A DNA stretch of 64,000 nt from Aureimonas ureilytica DSM 18598 = NBRC 106430 (lineage in GTDB: Bacteria; Pseudomonadota; Alphaproteobacteria; Rhizobiales; Rhizobiaceae): NCBI RefSeq assembly GCF_000382705.1, contig NZ_ARQE01000007.1:208181-272180 (forward strand), read 5' to 3'. The position numbers and the translations under genes are program-made. The stretch's first letter is position 1, and each line of letters begins with the position of its first letter. Below, piece by piece: positions 1 through 8,496 of the stretch. Below the pieces are notes generated by a model. The model saw only the letters and a list, made by a program, of their open reading frames with translations, made no database searches and had not been told where the DNA came from.

Positions 1-69
1 CGCCCGCGGTCAGCGGGCGGGGCGCGGCCTGTCTTGGCTCAGCGGCGCTCATCGCGGGCGACCCGGCGC

Positions 70-1305
70 TCAAGGCTTGACCAGCGGGCAGTTGCTCTTG
101 GCCGGGTCCATATAGGCCGTGTCGCCCGGCACGGTCGCCAGAACCTTGAAATAGTCCCAGGGCTTGGTGCTCTCGGAAGGCTTCTTCACCTCCAGAAGAT
201 ACATGTCGTAGATCATGCGCCCGTTGGCGGCGACCTTGCCGCCCCGGCCGAACACGTCATCCACGGGCATCTCGTGCAGCGCCGCCGAAACGGGCTCGGT
301 CGCGTCGGTCTTGGCCTTGTCCACGGCCTTCAGATACTGGAGCACGGCCGAATAGGTGCCGGCCTGGATCATGTTGGGCATGCGCTGCGTGCGCTCGAAG
401 AACTTCTGGGAGAAGGCGCGCGATTCGTCGTCGCGGTCCCAGTAGAAGCCTTCCGTCAGCGTCAGGCCCTGCGCCGCTTCCAGCCCGAGCCCGTGGACCT
501 CGGCCAGCGTGAAGAGAAGCGCGGCGAGGCGCTGGCCGCCGGCCACGATGCCGAACTCGGCCGCCTGCTTCACCGCGTTCGCCGTGTCGAGGCCGGCATT
601 GGCGAGGCCGATCACCTTGGCGCCGGAGGACTGCGCCTGGAGGAGGAAGGAGGAATAGTCGGTGTTGGACAGGGGATGGCGCACCGAGCCGAGCACCTTG
701 CCGCCGCTGGCCTTCACGAAATTCGAGGTCTGCTCCTCCAGCGAATAGCCGAAGGCGTAGTCGGCGGTGAGGAAGAACCACGAGTCGCCGCCCTGTTTCA
801 CCAGCGCGCCGCCGGTGCCGACCGCGAGCGCGTGCGTGTCATAGGCCCAGTGGAAGCCGTAGGGGCTGCAGGCCTTGCCGGTGAGATCGGAGGTCGCCGC
901 GCCGGTGACGATGTCGATCTTCTTCTTCTCCTTGGACAGGCCCTGCACGGCCAGCGCGACGGAGGAGGTGGTCAGCTCCATGATCGCGTCCACCTTTTCG
1001 GTGTCGTACCATTGGCGCGCGATGTTGGAGGCGATGTCGGGCTTGTTCTGATGGTCGGCGGTGATGACCTCGATCTTCTTGCCGAGCACCGTGCCGCCGA
1101 AATCCTCGACGGCCATCTTGGCGGCCTCGAAGCTCCAGCGCCCGCCGAAATCGGCATAGACGCCCGACTGGTCGTTCAGAATGCCGATCTTGACGATGTC
1201 GTCGGAGACCTCCTGCGCCCGCGCGGGCAGGGCGCTCGCCGCCGCCAGAAGCGCGGCGCAGGAGCCCGCCAGAACGCTCGTCTTGAACTTGCCGGAAACC
1301 GTCAT
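70..1305 (-). CDS. ABC transporter substrate-binding protein, branched-chain amino acid/amide type
   Basis: A 411-residue exported solute-binding protein of the type I periplasmic binding fold (Peripla_BP_6, LivJ-like). I chose the ATG at 1305 because GGGAGG lies just upstream and it opens directly on a Sec signal peptide (hydrophobic core about residues 10-25, cleavage after ALPARA). The mature protein starts with the family hallmark VKIGILNDQSGVYADFGG, and later shows the usual AVQGLSKEKK and GKVLGSVRHP segments. It should bind an amino acid, amide or small carboxylic compound in the periplasm for a HAAT-type transporter. No permease or ATPase is visible; they may lie left of the window or elsewhere. 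A LysR gene is divergent 298 bases away and may control it. The ligand cannot be told from sequence. Confidence 0.9.
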   Translation of the reverse strand: MTVSGKFKTSVLAGSCAALLAAASALPARAQEVSDDIVKIGILNDQSGVYADFGGRWSFEAAKMAVEDFGGTVLGKKIEVITADHQNKPDIASNIARQWYDTEKVDAIMELTTSSVALAVQGLSKEKKKIDIVTGAATSDLTGKACSPYGFHWAYDTHALAVGTGGALVKQGGDSWFFLTADYAFGYSLEEQTSNFVKASGGKVLGSVRHPLSNTDYSSFLLQAQSSGAKVIGLANAGLDTANAVKQAAEFGIVAGGQRLAALLFTLAEVHGLGLEAAQGLTLTEGFYWDRDDESRAFSQKFFERTQRMPNMIQAGTYSAVLQYLKAVDKAKTDATEPVSAALHEMPVDDVFGRGGKVAANGRMIYDMYLLEVKKPSESTKPWDYFKVLATVPGDTAYMDPAKSNCPLVKP

Positions 1306-1603
1306 CGTCCCTCCCTTTCGTCGGATCGCCCGATCGCATGGTCTCGAAAAGGGGAAGAAGCACCGGCGCGACGGGGCAGCCCGCCCGCGCGGCGCGCGGG
1401 GGCGATGGCGGCTTTCGCCCTCCGGCCCGGATCGTCCTCCCCGCCCTTGCGCCCGTCTTGCCGCGCGCGTCAAAGGCCGTCCCGCTCCTCACCCTCCCAG
1501 GCGGCGGCGGGAATGGGGGAAGGCTAACACCAGATTTCCTGCTCAAGAATGGTCATTTTCGTGCAGCCATTGTACGAAAATGCAAAGGGAGGAACTGTCA
1601 GCC
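1306..1603. promoter_or_regulatory. Divergent intergenic region, binding protein / LysR
   Basis: A 298-base gap between two divergent genes. It is GC-rich near the binding-protein gene and becomes AT-richer at 1530-1585, before the LysR start. A LysR-type site with T-N11-A symmetry would be expected here, but I see no clear one. No RNA gene or convincing small ORF is seen. Confidence 0.4.
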
Positions 1604-2518
1604 ATGCGGTTCGACTGGGACGATCTGCGCTATTTCCTGGCGGTCGCGCGCACCGGCCAATTGTCCGCCGCCGCCCGCCGGCTGCGCAGCAATCACGTCA
1701 CCGTGTCGCGCCGCATCGACCGCCTTGAACAGTCGCTCTCCATGCGCCTCTTCGAGCGCTCGCCGCGCGGCTACACGCTGACGGTGCTGGGCGAGCGGCT
1801 CGTGTCGCATGCCGAGCGCATGGAAGGCGAGGTGGAGCGCTTCGGCGAGGCGCTGCCCGATCCGGCCGAATGGGCGCGGGGCGTGGCGCGCCTGTCGACG
1901 CCGGAGGGCTTCGGGAATTTCTTCCTGGCCGAGCGCCTGCCGGGTTTCGCGCGCGCCCATCCCGGCCTTCTCGTGGAATTCGTGACGATCCAGCAGATCG
2001 TTTCCCTGTCGCGGCGCGAGGCGGACCTGTCGGTGACGCTGAGCGCACCAAGCGCCGGCCCCTATCGCAGCGAGCCGGTCGCGACCTATCGCCTGTTTCT
2101 CTACGCTTCGCGCGACTATCTCGCCCGGCACGGGCCGATCCGCTCGCGCGCCGACATCGCCGCCCATCCGCTGGTCGGCTATGTCGAGGACATGATCTTC
2201 ACGCCCGGCCTCGACTATCTCCCGGAAATCCTGCCGGGGATGCGGGCGGGCTACCAGAGCTCCAGCATCCAGGCGCAGCTCGGCGCGGTTCTGGCGGGCT
2301 TCGGCGTCGGCATCCTCCCCTTCTTCCTCGCCTCGCGCCATGCCGATCTCGTGCCGCTCTTCCCCGAGGCCGCGCATCTGGAGCGTACCTACTGGATGAG
2401 CATCCACGAAGACCTCGCGCCCGCCCCGCGCCTCCGGCTCCTGGCCGATTTCATCCGCCGCGAGGCCGAGAGTTTCGGGCCGATGTTTCGAGGCGAGCCG
2501 CTGCTCGGACGGGGCTGA
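1604..2518 (+). CDS. LysR family transcriptional regulator
   Basis: A 304-residue LysR-type regulator, close to the usual 300. The start at 1604 (MRFDWDDLRYFLAV) is preceded by GGGAGG at about 1587. The N-terminal winged helix-turn-helix covers roughly residues 5-65 (TGQLSAAARRLRSNHVTVSRRIDRLEQ). The rest is the periplasmic-binding-like effector domain. The motif WDDLRYFLAV with SNHVTVSRRI is typical of the subgroup whose members often regulate a divergent gene. Here that is the substrate-binding protein at 70-1305, so control of that transporter is the simplest inference. The effector is unknown. Confidence 0.92.
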   Translation: MRFDWDDLRYFLAVARTGQLSAAARRLRSNHVTVSRRIDRLEQSLSMRLFERSPRGYTLTVLGERLVSHAERMEGEVERFGEALPDPAEWARGVARLSTPEGFGNFFLAERLPGFARAHPGLLVEFVTIQQIVSLSRREADLSVTLSAPSAGPYRSEPVATYRLFLYASRDYLARHGPIRSRADIAAHPLVGYVEDMIFTPGLDYLPEILPGMRAGYQSSSIQAQLGAVLAGFGVGILPFFLASRHADLVPLFPEAAHLERTYWMSIHEDLAPAPRLRLLADFIRREAESFGPMFRGEPLLGRG

Positions 2519-2586
2519 AGGGCGCACGGCGGCTCGGCCGCGAGACCGCCGCGCGTCTTGCGATGTGATAGCATTCGCCTTAGCTT

Positions 2587-2601
2587 GATGGCATCGCCAT
2601 C
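2587..2601. promoter_or_regulatory. Inverted repeat upstream of the antitoxin gene
   Basis: GATGGC and GCCATC are perfect 6-base arms around a 3-base centre, 20 bases before the antitoxin ATG. Ribbon-helix-helix antitoxins usually bind such a palindrome to repress their own operon. The assignment rests on symmetry and position only. Confidence 0.45.
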
Positions 2602-2621
2602 CGAGTGTCCGAGCCGCCATC

Positions 2622-2876
2622 ATGCCCGCCGTCACCATCCGCAACCTGTCCCAGGAAACCCATCGCGCGCTGAAGGTGCGGGCGGCCCGGCACGGGCGCA
2701 GCGCCGAGGCCGAGATGCGCGACATTCTGGAGCGCGCCGTGCGGCCGCCCGAGCGCCCGCGCCTCGGCACGCTCCTCTCCGATCTCGGCCGCCGCGCCGG
2801 GCTTTCCAATGCCGATTTCGAGGCGCTTGAAGAAGCGCGAGCGCGCGCGCCCGCCGAGCCGCATTCCTTCGGTTGA
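2622..2876 (+). CDS. FitA/VapB-like ribbon-helix-helix antitoxin
   Basis: An 84-residue protein. Its N-terminus (MPAVTIRNLSQETHRALKVR) is the classic FitA-type ribbon-helix-helix: a short beta strand, then two helices ending near residue 42 (AEAEMRDILERAV). The C-terminal half is the flexible toxin-neutralising part, with the FEALEEAR segment expected to bind the PIN toxin. It is followed after 9 bases by the PIN gene, the standard antitoxin-first order. It should bind the toxin and repress the operon with it. Family assignment is strong; activity is untested. Confidence 0.9.
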   Translation: MPAVTIRNLSQETHRALKVRAARHGRSAEAEMRDILERAVRPPERPRLGTLLSDLGRRAGLSNADFEALEEARARAPAEPHSFG

Positions 2877-2885
2877 CACTCCCGC

Positions 2886-3308
2886 ATGATCCTTCTCGAC
2901 ACGAATGTCGTCAGCGAGGCGATGAAGCCCGAGCCGGACCGAGCCCTTCTCGCCTGGCTCGACGCGCAGGCGGCCGAGACCCTCTTTCTGTCCAGCGTGA
3001 CGGTGGCCGATCTTCGCTTCGGCGTCGCCGCGCTCCCCGCCGGGCGGCGGCGGGACGGGCTCGGCCAGGCGGTGGAGGGGCTTCTCGCCCTGTTCGAAGG
3101 GCGCACGCTCGCCTTCGACGCGGCCGCCGCGCGCCGCCATGGCGACCTCGCCATGGCGGCGCGCCGGGCAGGCCGGGGCTTTCCAACGCCGGACGGCTAT
3201 ATCGCGGCGATCGCCGCCGCCGCCGGCTTCGCCGTCGCGACACGCGACCGCAGCGCCTTCGAGGCGGCAGGGCTCACCGTGATCGACCCCTGGGCTTATC
3301 ACGGCTGA
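2886..3308 (+). CDS. FitB/VapC-like PIN-domain toxin ribonuclease
   Basis: A 140-residue PIN-domain protein. It has the acidic residues that coordinate the catalytic metal: Asp5 in MILLDTNVVSEAMK, Glu11, and the conserved ATRDRSAF and FPTPDGYIAAIA motifs near the C-terminus. The SSVTVADLRFGV segment is typical of FitB. Members are Mg-dependent RNases, several of which cut tRNA. It sits 9 bases after its antitoxin and is probably cotranscribed with it. All expected acidic residues are present, so it looks intact. Confidence 0.92.
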   Translation: MILLDTNVVSEAMKPEPDRALLAWLDAQAAETLFLSSVTVADLRFGVAALPAGRRRDGLGQAVEGLLALFEGRTLAFDAAAARRHGDLAMAARRAGRGFPTPDGYIAAIAAAAGFAVATRDRSAFEAAGLTVIDPWAYHG

Positions 3309-3323
3309 CGGCGGACCCGGCGC

Positions 3324-3791
3324 TCAAAGCTCCAGAACCATGTCCCAGCGCTCGAGCCCCGGCCCGTATCCGTCCGGCGTGACGCTCACCACCTGAAATC
3401 CGAACCGCGCGTAGAAGCCCTGCGTGTGCTGGCTCGTGTCGAGCCGGACGCGACGAAGCCCCGGCGTCGCGCGGGCCGCCGCGAGCCGCGCCTCGGTCAG
3501 TCTGGCGCCGAGGCCTTGGCCCTGTAGAGCGCGATCCACCATGCCCCAGCACAGATGCGCTTCCTCGCCGGTCTCGATCAGGAAACCGCCGCAGGCGACG
3601 ATGCGATTGTCGCGCAGGAGCACCCGATAGGGCGAGACGAGCGCGGTGCCGCCGAGAAACCGCTCGAAGTCGCCGCGCTCGCCGGGCGCGAAGAAGCGCG
3701 GCACATTGCCGTCGAACAGCGCGAGACAGGCGTCCCGATCGGCGAGCGCATAGGCGCGCGCGAGGATGGGGGCGGAGAAGGGCGAGGACAT
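3324..3791 (-). CDS. GNAT family N-acetyltransferase
   Basis: A 155-residue GCN5-related acetyltransferase. I use the ATG at 3791 (MSSPFSAPILARAYALADRD); a longer frame exists upstream but its extra residues look non-coding. Motif A of the acetyl-CoA site is seen as ALQGQGLGARLTEARLAAAR (Q/R-x-x-G-x-G/A). The later LDTSQHTQGFYARFGFQVV is the typical helix-4/strand-5 region. It would transfer an acetyl group from acetyl-CoA to an unknown amine. It converges on the toxin-antitoxin operon and has no informative neighbour. Confidence 0.85.
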   Translation of the reverse strand: MSSPFSAPILARAYALADRDACLALFDGNVPRFFAPGERGDFERFLGGTALVSPYRVLLRDNRIVACGGFLIETGEEAHLCWGMVDRALQGQGLGARLTEARLAAARATPGLRRVRLDTSQHTQGFYARFGFQVVSVTPDGYGPGLERWDMVLEL

Positions 3792-4035
3792 CGGCCGGAC
3801 ATGCCATGCCGCGCACTTGCCGGCAACCGGAGGCGCAGCCAGGGGGCCGACCCGGTCCGCCCGGGTGTCATAGGTCGTTCGGTTCGAAACACCCGGCGAA
3901 ATCGCCCTATGCCGGTCAGTGCTCATTCGAGCGTGACGAGGGCCTGGCTTTGTCGATGCGGCGCTCGCCACGAGGCGTCGGAAGCGCATGTCCCCGCCGT
4001 GCGAACGAGGTCACGATCCGTCAGGGAGCCTCGCG

Positions 4036-4710
4036 TTAGTCCCCATTGCGGCGGATACCAACGGGCTTCCAGTATTGCGGGTTTTGAACGAAATATTTGA
4101 AAAGCGTAGGAGGTGAAGCGAACTTTGCGTCGAGCTTCGGGAAGTCGGCGCTGCTCTCCAGCAAGTTCAGTTGATATGCGAGGAGACACATTTCCGGGCA
4201 CGTCACGTTGCTGGGAGCGAGGTCGGGCCGGCTTCGATACTTCAACAACCGGCCCTGAGCGCCCTTGCCGAAATTGCAAGGCCCGAACAGAAGACCGAGG
4301 CCTCTTTTCGTGATGCCGCCAGCACCAAAGCTCGAATAGCCGACCTTGCTGTAGAGGCTCCAGCTTTCTGCCAATTTCGCGGCGCTCAATGCCACGTCGG
4401 GGTCGTGAAACCTGAAGACGATACTGGTGTTATCGTCCATGATCATATCGATATACCGAATGCCGCCGCCCGCGCCCCCCTTCTTGTCGAGTACGGCGTC
4501 CAGTTTGCAGTAGACGTTCGATGCCACCATGTTCACATGGCCGATCATCACGTTTTCTTTGTAATGAAAGAAGATGTCTCCAGCTTTGCGGTCTTCGTAC
4601 TTGTAATCCGGCAATCCAGCGGGGAGGATGGTCTGCGAAGCCTGCCCAAGCATCTCCTTGTTGGGCGTCGTCTTGTCGTAGACGGGGACCAGAATCTTGT
4701 TGAGGCCCAT
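4036..4710 (-). CDS. Unknown protein, possible permuted papain-fold (YiiX/YebB-like) enzyme
   Basis: A 224-residue protein I do not recognise with certainty. It has AGDIFFHY at 43-50 and GHVNMV with His58. About 110 residues later comes SNVTCPEMCLLAYQLN with Cys171 and Cys175. A GDI...H block before a C-x-E helix is the layout of permuted NlpC/P60 (YiiX/YebB-like) hydrolases, where the catalytic His precedes the Cys. The middle segment (SIVFRFHDPDVALSAAKLAE) also fits that fold. There is no signal peptide or membrane segment. Codon use is AT-richer than in its neighbours, and gaps of about 245-255 bases flank it, which suggests transfer. The enzymatic call is inference; it could be an unrelated unknown. 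Confidence 0.6.
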   Translation of the reverse strand: MGLNKILVPVYDKTTPNKEMLGQASQTILPAGLPDYKYEDRKAGDIFFHYKENVMIGHVNMVASNVYCKLDAVLDKKGGAGGGIRYIDMIMDDNTSIVFRFHDPDVALSAAKLAESWSLYSKVGYSSFGAGGITKRGLGLLFGPCNFGKGAQGRLLKYRSRPDLAPSNVTCPEMCLLAYQLNLLESSADFPKLDAKFASPPTLFKYFVQNPQYWKPVGIRRNGD

Positions 4711-4964
4711 GGCAGGTCATCCTGTTCGTTCCGCGCGTCATCTGCCGACGACGATGAAGTAAGAACTGTCGAGACAATTCGGCAGACTTTATGGAAAGGC
4801 CTAAGTCACCGCCGATCGGAGTTCAAAAAGAATCGGACGAACGAAACGGAACGTCGCATGTTTGGGATGTTTCGTTGCCGAATGGACCGGGGTCGCCGCC
4901 CCGCCCGCCGTCGCGGCGAAGGCGTCGCCGGCAGAGCCTTGCTGGCCTGGCTCCTTCGAACGGC

Positions 4965-6068
4965 TCAACTCGCCCGGCGCAGCCTATCGGCGTCCGCGTC
5001 GTAGACCCGGCCGAAGCGGTTGGCGAGGAATTCGGCAAGGGCGATCTCCTCCTGGCGCACAAAGCCGCTCGTGCGGATGCGCCCCTCCGCCAGGAGGTCG
5101 AGCACGGTCGCGATGCCCGCTGCCGTGGTGATCTGGATGGCGCTCATGCGCCGGCCCGCCACGATTCCGGCATAGACCTTGCTCGCATGGGTTTCCTGCA
5201 GATAGCGCCCCTCGCGCCAGCCGCAGACCGTGACGAAGATCACCACGACGTCCTGCATCGTCGCCGGCAGGGCGTGTTCCAGAAGGTCCTTCAACACGTC
5301 GCGCCGGTTGCGCAGGTCGAGATCGTTGAGAAGCGCCTTCACGATGGCCTGATGGCCGGGATAGCGGATCGTCCGGTAGTTCAGCGTCCGCACCCGGCCT
5401 TCCAGCGTGCGGGCGAGCGTGCCGAGGCCGCCCGACGTGTTGAAGGCCTCGTAGGCGACGCCGTCGAGCGAGAATTCCTCGCGCTCCTCGAGGGCCGGCA
5501 CCGACACGAGCCGGCCTTCCACCACCGCCTCGCAGGGCTCGATATATTCGTTGATGAGCCCGTCCGTGCTCCAGGTCAGATTGTAGTTCAAGGCGTTGGA
5601 CGGATATTGCGGCAGCGCGCCGACGCGCATGCGCACGCTGTCGAACGTGTCGAAGCGCTCGGTGAGATCGTGGGCGACGATCGAGATGAAGCCCGGCGCG
5701 AGGCCGCATTGCGGAATGAAGGCGGTGTCGGCGCCTTCCGCCAGCGCCTCGACCTGCCGCGTCGTGGCGACATCCTCGGTGAGGTCGAGATAATGGACGC
5801 CCGCCGCCCGCGCGGCCTTCGCGATCCGCCCCGTCCCGTGGAAGGGCGCGGCCGAGAGAACGGCGAAGCGCCCCTCGAGCGCCGCTTGCAGGGCCGCCTC
5901 GTCGGCAATGTCGAGCAGCAGCGCCGAGACGGAGGGATGGGGCGCGAGCTCCGCCAGTTGCTCGGCGCGGCGGTCGGCCACCGTCACGCGGTAGCTGCCG
6001 CTGTCGGCCAGCAGGAGGGCGATGGCTCCGCCGATCTTGCCGGCCCCGATGATCACGACGTCCTTCAT
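4965..6068 (-). CDS. Saccharopine dehydrogenase family oxidoreductase, lysine 6-dehydrogenase-like
   Basis: A 367-residue NAD(P)-dependent enzyme. The N-terminal Rossmann fold begins MKDVVIIGAGKIGGAIALLL (GAGKIG). A saccharopine-dehydrogenase C-terminal domain follows, with the conserved IPQCGLAPGF near residue 123 and a later NTSGGLGTLA segment. Length and layout match the lysine 6-dehydrogenases known from Agrobacterium and relatives (about 370 residues), which deaminate the lysine epsilon-amino group. Saccharopine dehydrogenase is the main alternative. The divergent Lrp/AsnC gene supports amino-acid catabolism, since such regulators often sense the substrate of the neighbouring enzyme. Substrate assignment is inference. 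Confidence 0.8.
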   Translation of the reverse strand: MKDVVIIGAGKIGGAIALLLADSGSYRVTVADRRAEQLAELAPHPSVSALLLDIADEAALQAALEGRFAVLSAAPFHGTGRIAKAARAAGVHYLDLTEDVATTRQVEALAEGADTAFIPQCGLAPGFISIVAHDLTERFDTFDSVRMRVGALPQYPSNALNYNLTWSTDGLINEYIEPCEAVVEGRLVSVPALEEREEFSLDGVAYEAFNTSGGLGTLARTLEGRVRTLNYRTIRYPGHQAIVKALLNDLDLRNRRDVLKDLLEHALPATMQDVVVIFVTVCGWREGRYLQETHASKVYAGIVAGRRMSAIQITTAAGIATVLDLLAEGRIRTSGFVRQEEIALAEFLANRFGRVYDADADRLRRAS

Positions 6069-6197
6069 GCTCGTCTCTCCGCGCTCGCTTGCATGAGGCG
6101 AGGATAAGGCGGGGCTTGCCGGATGGAAGCGGGGATTTGCGCGGATCGTACGGCGTGATTAGACAATACGACGAATGGATTGGACGGATCGCCCGGA

Positions 6198-6629
6198 ATG
6201 GACCTCACCGAGAAGGATCGCGCGCTGCTGGCGCTTCTGGCCGAAGACGCGCGCATGCCCGTCGCGACCCTCGCTCGCCGCCTGTCCCTGTCGCGCACCA
6301 CGGCGCAGGCGCGGCTGGAGCGGCTGGAGCGGAGCGGCATCATCGCGGGCTATGGCGTGCGCCTGTCGGACGCTTACGAATCCAGCCTCGTGCGCGCCCA
6401 TATCCTCATCACCATCGCGCCAAAATCGCTGGCTGCCGTCACCGCCTCGATCGGCCGCGTCCAGGCGGTCACGGCGCTGCATTCGGTGAGCGGCGCCTTC
6501 GACCTGATCGCCCTGATCGCCGCGCCCTCGATCGGCGAACTCGACCGGCTTCTCGACGAGATCGGCGCGATCGAGGGCGTCGAGCGCACCCAGTCCTCGA
6601 TCATCCTGTCGACGCGCTTCAGCCGCTGA
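6198..6629 (+). CDS. Lrp/AsnC family transcriptional regulator
   Basis: A 143-residue Lrp/AsnC regulator. I prefer the ATG at 6198, which opens with the family-typical MDLTEKDRALLALLAEDARM; a TTG 18 bases upstream is possible but has no ribosome site. The N-terminal helix-turn-helix (ATLARRLSLSRTTAQARLER) is followed by the alpha/beta RAM domain that binds amino acids and drives oligomer formation (about residues 65-140). It is divergent from the lysine-dehydrogenase-like gene with 129 bases between. Amino-acid-dependent control of that gene is the likely role. Confidence 0.9.
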   Translation: MDLTEKDRALLALLAEDARMPVATLARRLSLSRTTAQARLERLERSGIIAGYGVRLSDAYESSLVRAHILITIAPKSLAAVTASIGRVQAVTALHSVSGAFDLIALIAAPSIGELDRLLDEIGAIEGVERTQSSIILSTRFSR

Positions 6630-6887
6630 GCCAAGCCAGACGTGACGCCAGGGCCCGTCGTGCGGATCGGGCTGCCGTCGCGGTGAAGCCGGCATGTTCG
6701 CTTCGACCCGCACGGTCGGGGAGGGGCCAGCGCCGACAGGCCGGACGAGGACGGGTTCTCGCTTCGGGCCATGCCCATGGCGCGGACGCACGCCTGCGCC
6801 ACCTCGCCCGCCCGAGCCGCATGACGGGCGGTAACACCCCGATCGCAGTCGGTTCCCAGGGCCGCGTGAAAATACCCCAAAACTCGA

Positions 6888-6915
6888 TTGACACCTATTG
6901 AGTTATCGATAACAT
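6888..6915 (+). promoter_or_regulatory. Promoter of the sugar ABC transporter block
   Basis: A -35 box TTGACA (6888-6893) and a -10-like TAACAT (6910-6915) are 16 bases apart, 30 bases before the GTG start. The palindromic operator at 6902-6913 lies inside the spacer and -10, an ideal place for repression. The rest of the 315-base gap (6630-6887) shows no gene. Confidence 0.6.
6902..6913. promoter_or_regulatory. LacI/GntR-type operator 1
   Basis: GTTATCGATAAC, a perfect 12-base palindrome with the central CG step favoured by LacI-family proteins. Closely similar sequences occur upstream of idnD (12050) and idnO (17757). It overlaps the promoter above. The likely binder is the LacI-family protein encoded at 13506-14579. 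Confidence 0.7.
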
Positions 6916-6944
6916 CAGCCGCACTCGATGATTGGGAGGTTGTC

Positions 6945-8450
6945 GTGAGCGAGCTTCGATTTGAGGACGTCGCCAAGCGGTTCGGCGGCACGCAGGCATT
7001 GAAGGGCGTCAGCTTTTCCGTGCGCTCGGGCGAGGTCGTGGCGCTGCTCGGCGAGAACGGGGCGGGCAAGTCCACCGTCATCAAGATCCTCGGGGGCATC
7101 CACAAGGCGGATGCCGGGCGGATCGCCATCGACGGCACGCCCTACAGCCACGAGGCCCGGGGCACCGCGGGCGCCAGGCGCGCGGTCGCCTTCGTCCATC
7201 AGGATCTCGGCCTCATCGAATGGATGACGATCGCCGAGAACGTCGCCCTCGCCAACGGCTATCCCCGGCGCGGCGGGGGAAAGCGCGGGCTCGTGGACTG
7301 GGAGCGCGTGCGGGGGCAGGCCGTGGAGGCGCTGGCGCGGCTCGGCTGCGACTTCGACCCCGACACGCGCGTCGCCTCCCTGTCACGCACGGAAAAGTCT
7401 CTGGTAGCGATCGCACGCGCGCTCGCCACCGATTGCGCATTCCTGGTTCTCGATGAGCCGACGGCGAGCCTTCCCGCCGACGAGGTGGAGAAGCTGATGC
7501 AGGCGGTGCGCCGGCTCGCGGCCGGGGGCGTCGGCGTCATCTACGTCTCGCACCGGCTGGACGAGATCTTCCGCGTCGCCGACCGGGCCGTGGTCCTGCG
7601 CGACGGCGCGCTGGCGGGGGAGGGGCGGATCGCCGACCTCACGTCCAAAGACCTCATCGCCCAGATCGTCGGTACCGGCTCGCTGAAGCTCTACGAGAAG
7701 CGGCCGGCGCCCGAAAACGCCAAGGCCCGCGTCACGGTGCGCGGCCTGACGACGGCCGGGGCCGGGCCGGTCGGTTTCGACATCCGCGAGGGCGAGATCC
7801 TCGGCCTCGTCGGCTTGCGCGGCGCGGGTCAGGAGGCGGTCGGCCGCGCGCTCTTCGGGGCGCAGGCGCATGGCGGCGCGGTCACGATCGACGGCGCGGC
7901 GCCGGACCTTTCCTCCATGCGCGCGGCGCTCCGGAGCGGCATCGGCCTCGTCGCGCGCGACCGGGCGGAGGAGTCGGTCGCCGCCGCGCTTTCGGTGCGC
8001 GAGAACGCCTTCCTCAATCCCGGCGCCTTCGGCCGCAGGCTCCTGTCCGTCCGCTCGCCGGGGCGCGAGCGAGAGGAAGCGCGCGAGCTCGGACGCCGCA
8101 TCGGCCTTCGCCCCAACGACCCGGACCTTGCCATCGAGGGCCTGTCGGGCGGCAACCAGCAGAAGGTCATCGTCGGCCGCTGGCTGGAGACCGGCCGCCG
8201 GCTCCTGATCCTCGAGGACCCGACGGCGGGCGTCGATGTCGGCGCCAAGGCCGAGATCTATCGCCTCGTGGAAGCCGCCGTCGCGGCCGGCCTCGCCGTC
8301 CTCGTCGTCTCCACCGACTTCGAGGAAGTGGCGACGCTCTGCCACCGCGCCCTCGTCTTCAACCGCGGCACGATCATCGCGGAACTCTCCGGCGACGCGG
8401 TGACGACCGAGCGCGTGATCGCCGCCGCCAGCGCCTCCGAAGCCGCCTGA
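6945..8450 (+). CDS. CUT2 sugar ABC transporter ATP-binding protein
   Basis: A 501-residue tandem ATPase of the RbsA/XylG/MglA (CUT2) type. The GTG at 6945 is chosen because GGGAGG lies six bases upstream and homologues start with SELRFEDVAKRFGG. The first domain has Walker A GENGAGKST (about residues 37-45), Walker B FLVLDEPTA and a weak signature LSRTEK. The second has the usual degenerate P-loop GLRGAGQE and a good signature LSGGNQQKV. It energises sugar uptake with the permease and binding protein that follow. The block is headed by an operator shared with the idonate/gluconate genes, so the substrate is probably a sugar acid, its lactone or a related sugar. Confidence 0.93.
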   Translation: MSELRFEDVAKRFGGTQALKGVSFSVRSGEVVALLGENGAGKSTVIKILGGIHKADAGRIAIDGTPYSHEARGTAGARRAVAFVHQDLGLIEWMTIAENVALANGYPRRGGGKRGLVDWERVRGQAVEALARLGCDFDPDTRVASLSRTEKSLVAIARALATDCAFLVLDEPTASLPADEVEKLMQAVRRLAAGGVGVIYVSHRLDEIFRVADRAVVLRDGALAGEGRIADLTSKDLIAQIVGTGSLKLYEKRPAPENAKARVTVRGLTTAGAGPVGFDIREGEILGLVGLRGAGQEAVGRALFGAQAHGGAVTIDGAAPDLSSMRAALRSGIGLVARDRAEESVAAALSVRENAFLNPGAFGRRLLSVRSPGREREEARELGRRIGLRPNDPDLAIEGLSGGNQQKVIVGRWLETGRRLLILEDPTAGVDVGAKAEIYRLVEAAVAAGLAVLVVSTDFEEVATLCHRALVFNRGTIIAELSGDAVTTERVIAAASASEAA

Positions 8451-8496
8451 CCCCTTCACCGCCCCGCCTTTTCGGCGCGCTCGGGAGACCGTCCCC

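Noticed and set aside
34..1527. Long plus-strand open frame opposite the binding-protein gene
   Set aside because: An antisense shadow caused by high GC; the minus-strand frame has a signal peptide and clear family motifs.
60..3327. GACCCGGCGCTCAA occurs at 60-73 and 3314-3327, both at the ends of minus-strand genes
   Set aside because: Fourteen bases in GC-rich sequence over stop codons; the surroundings do not match, so no repeat element is supported.
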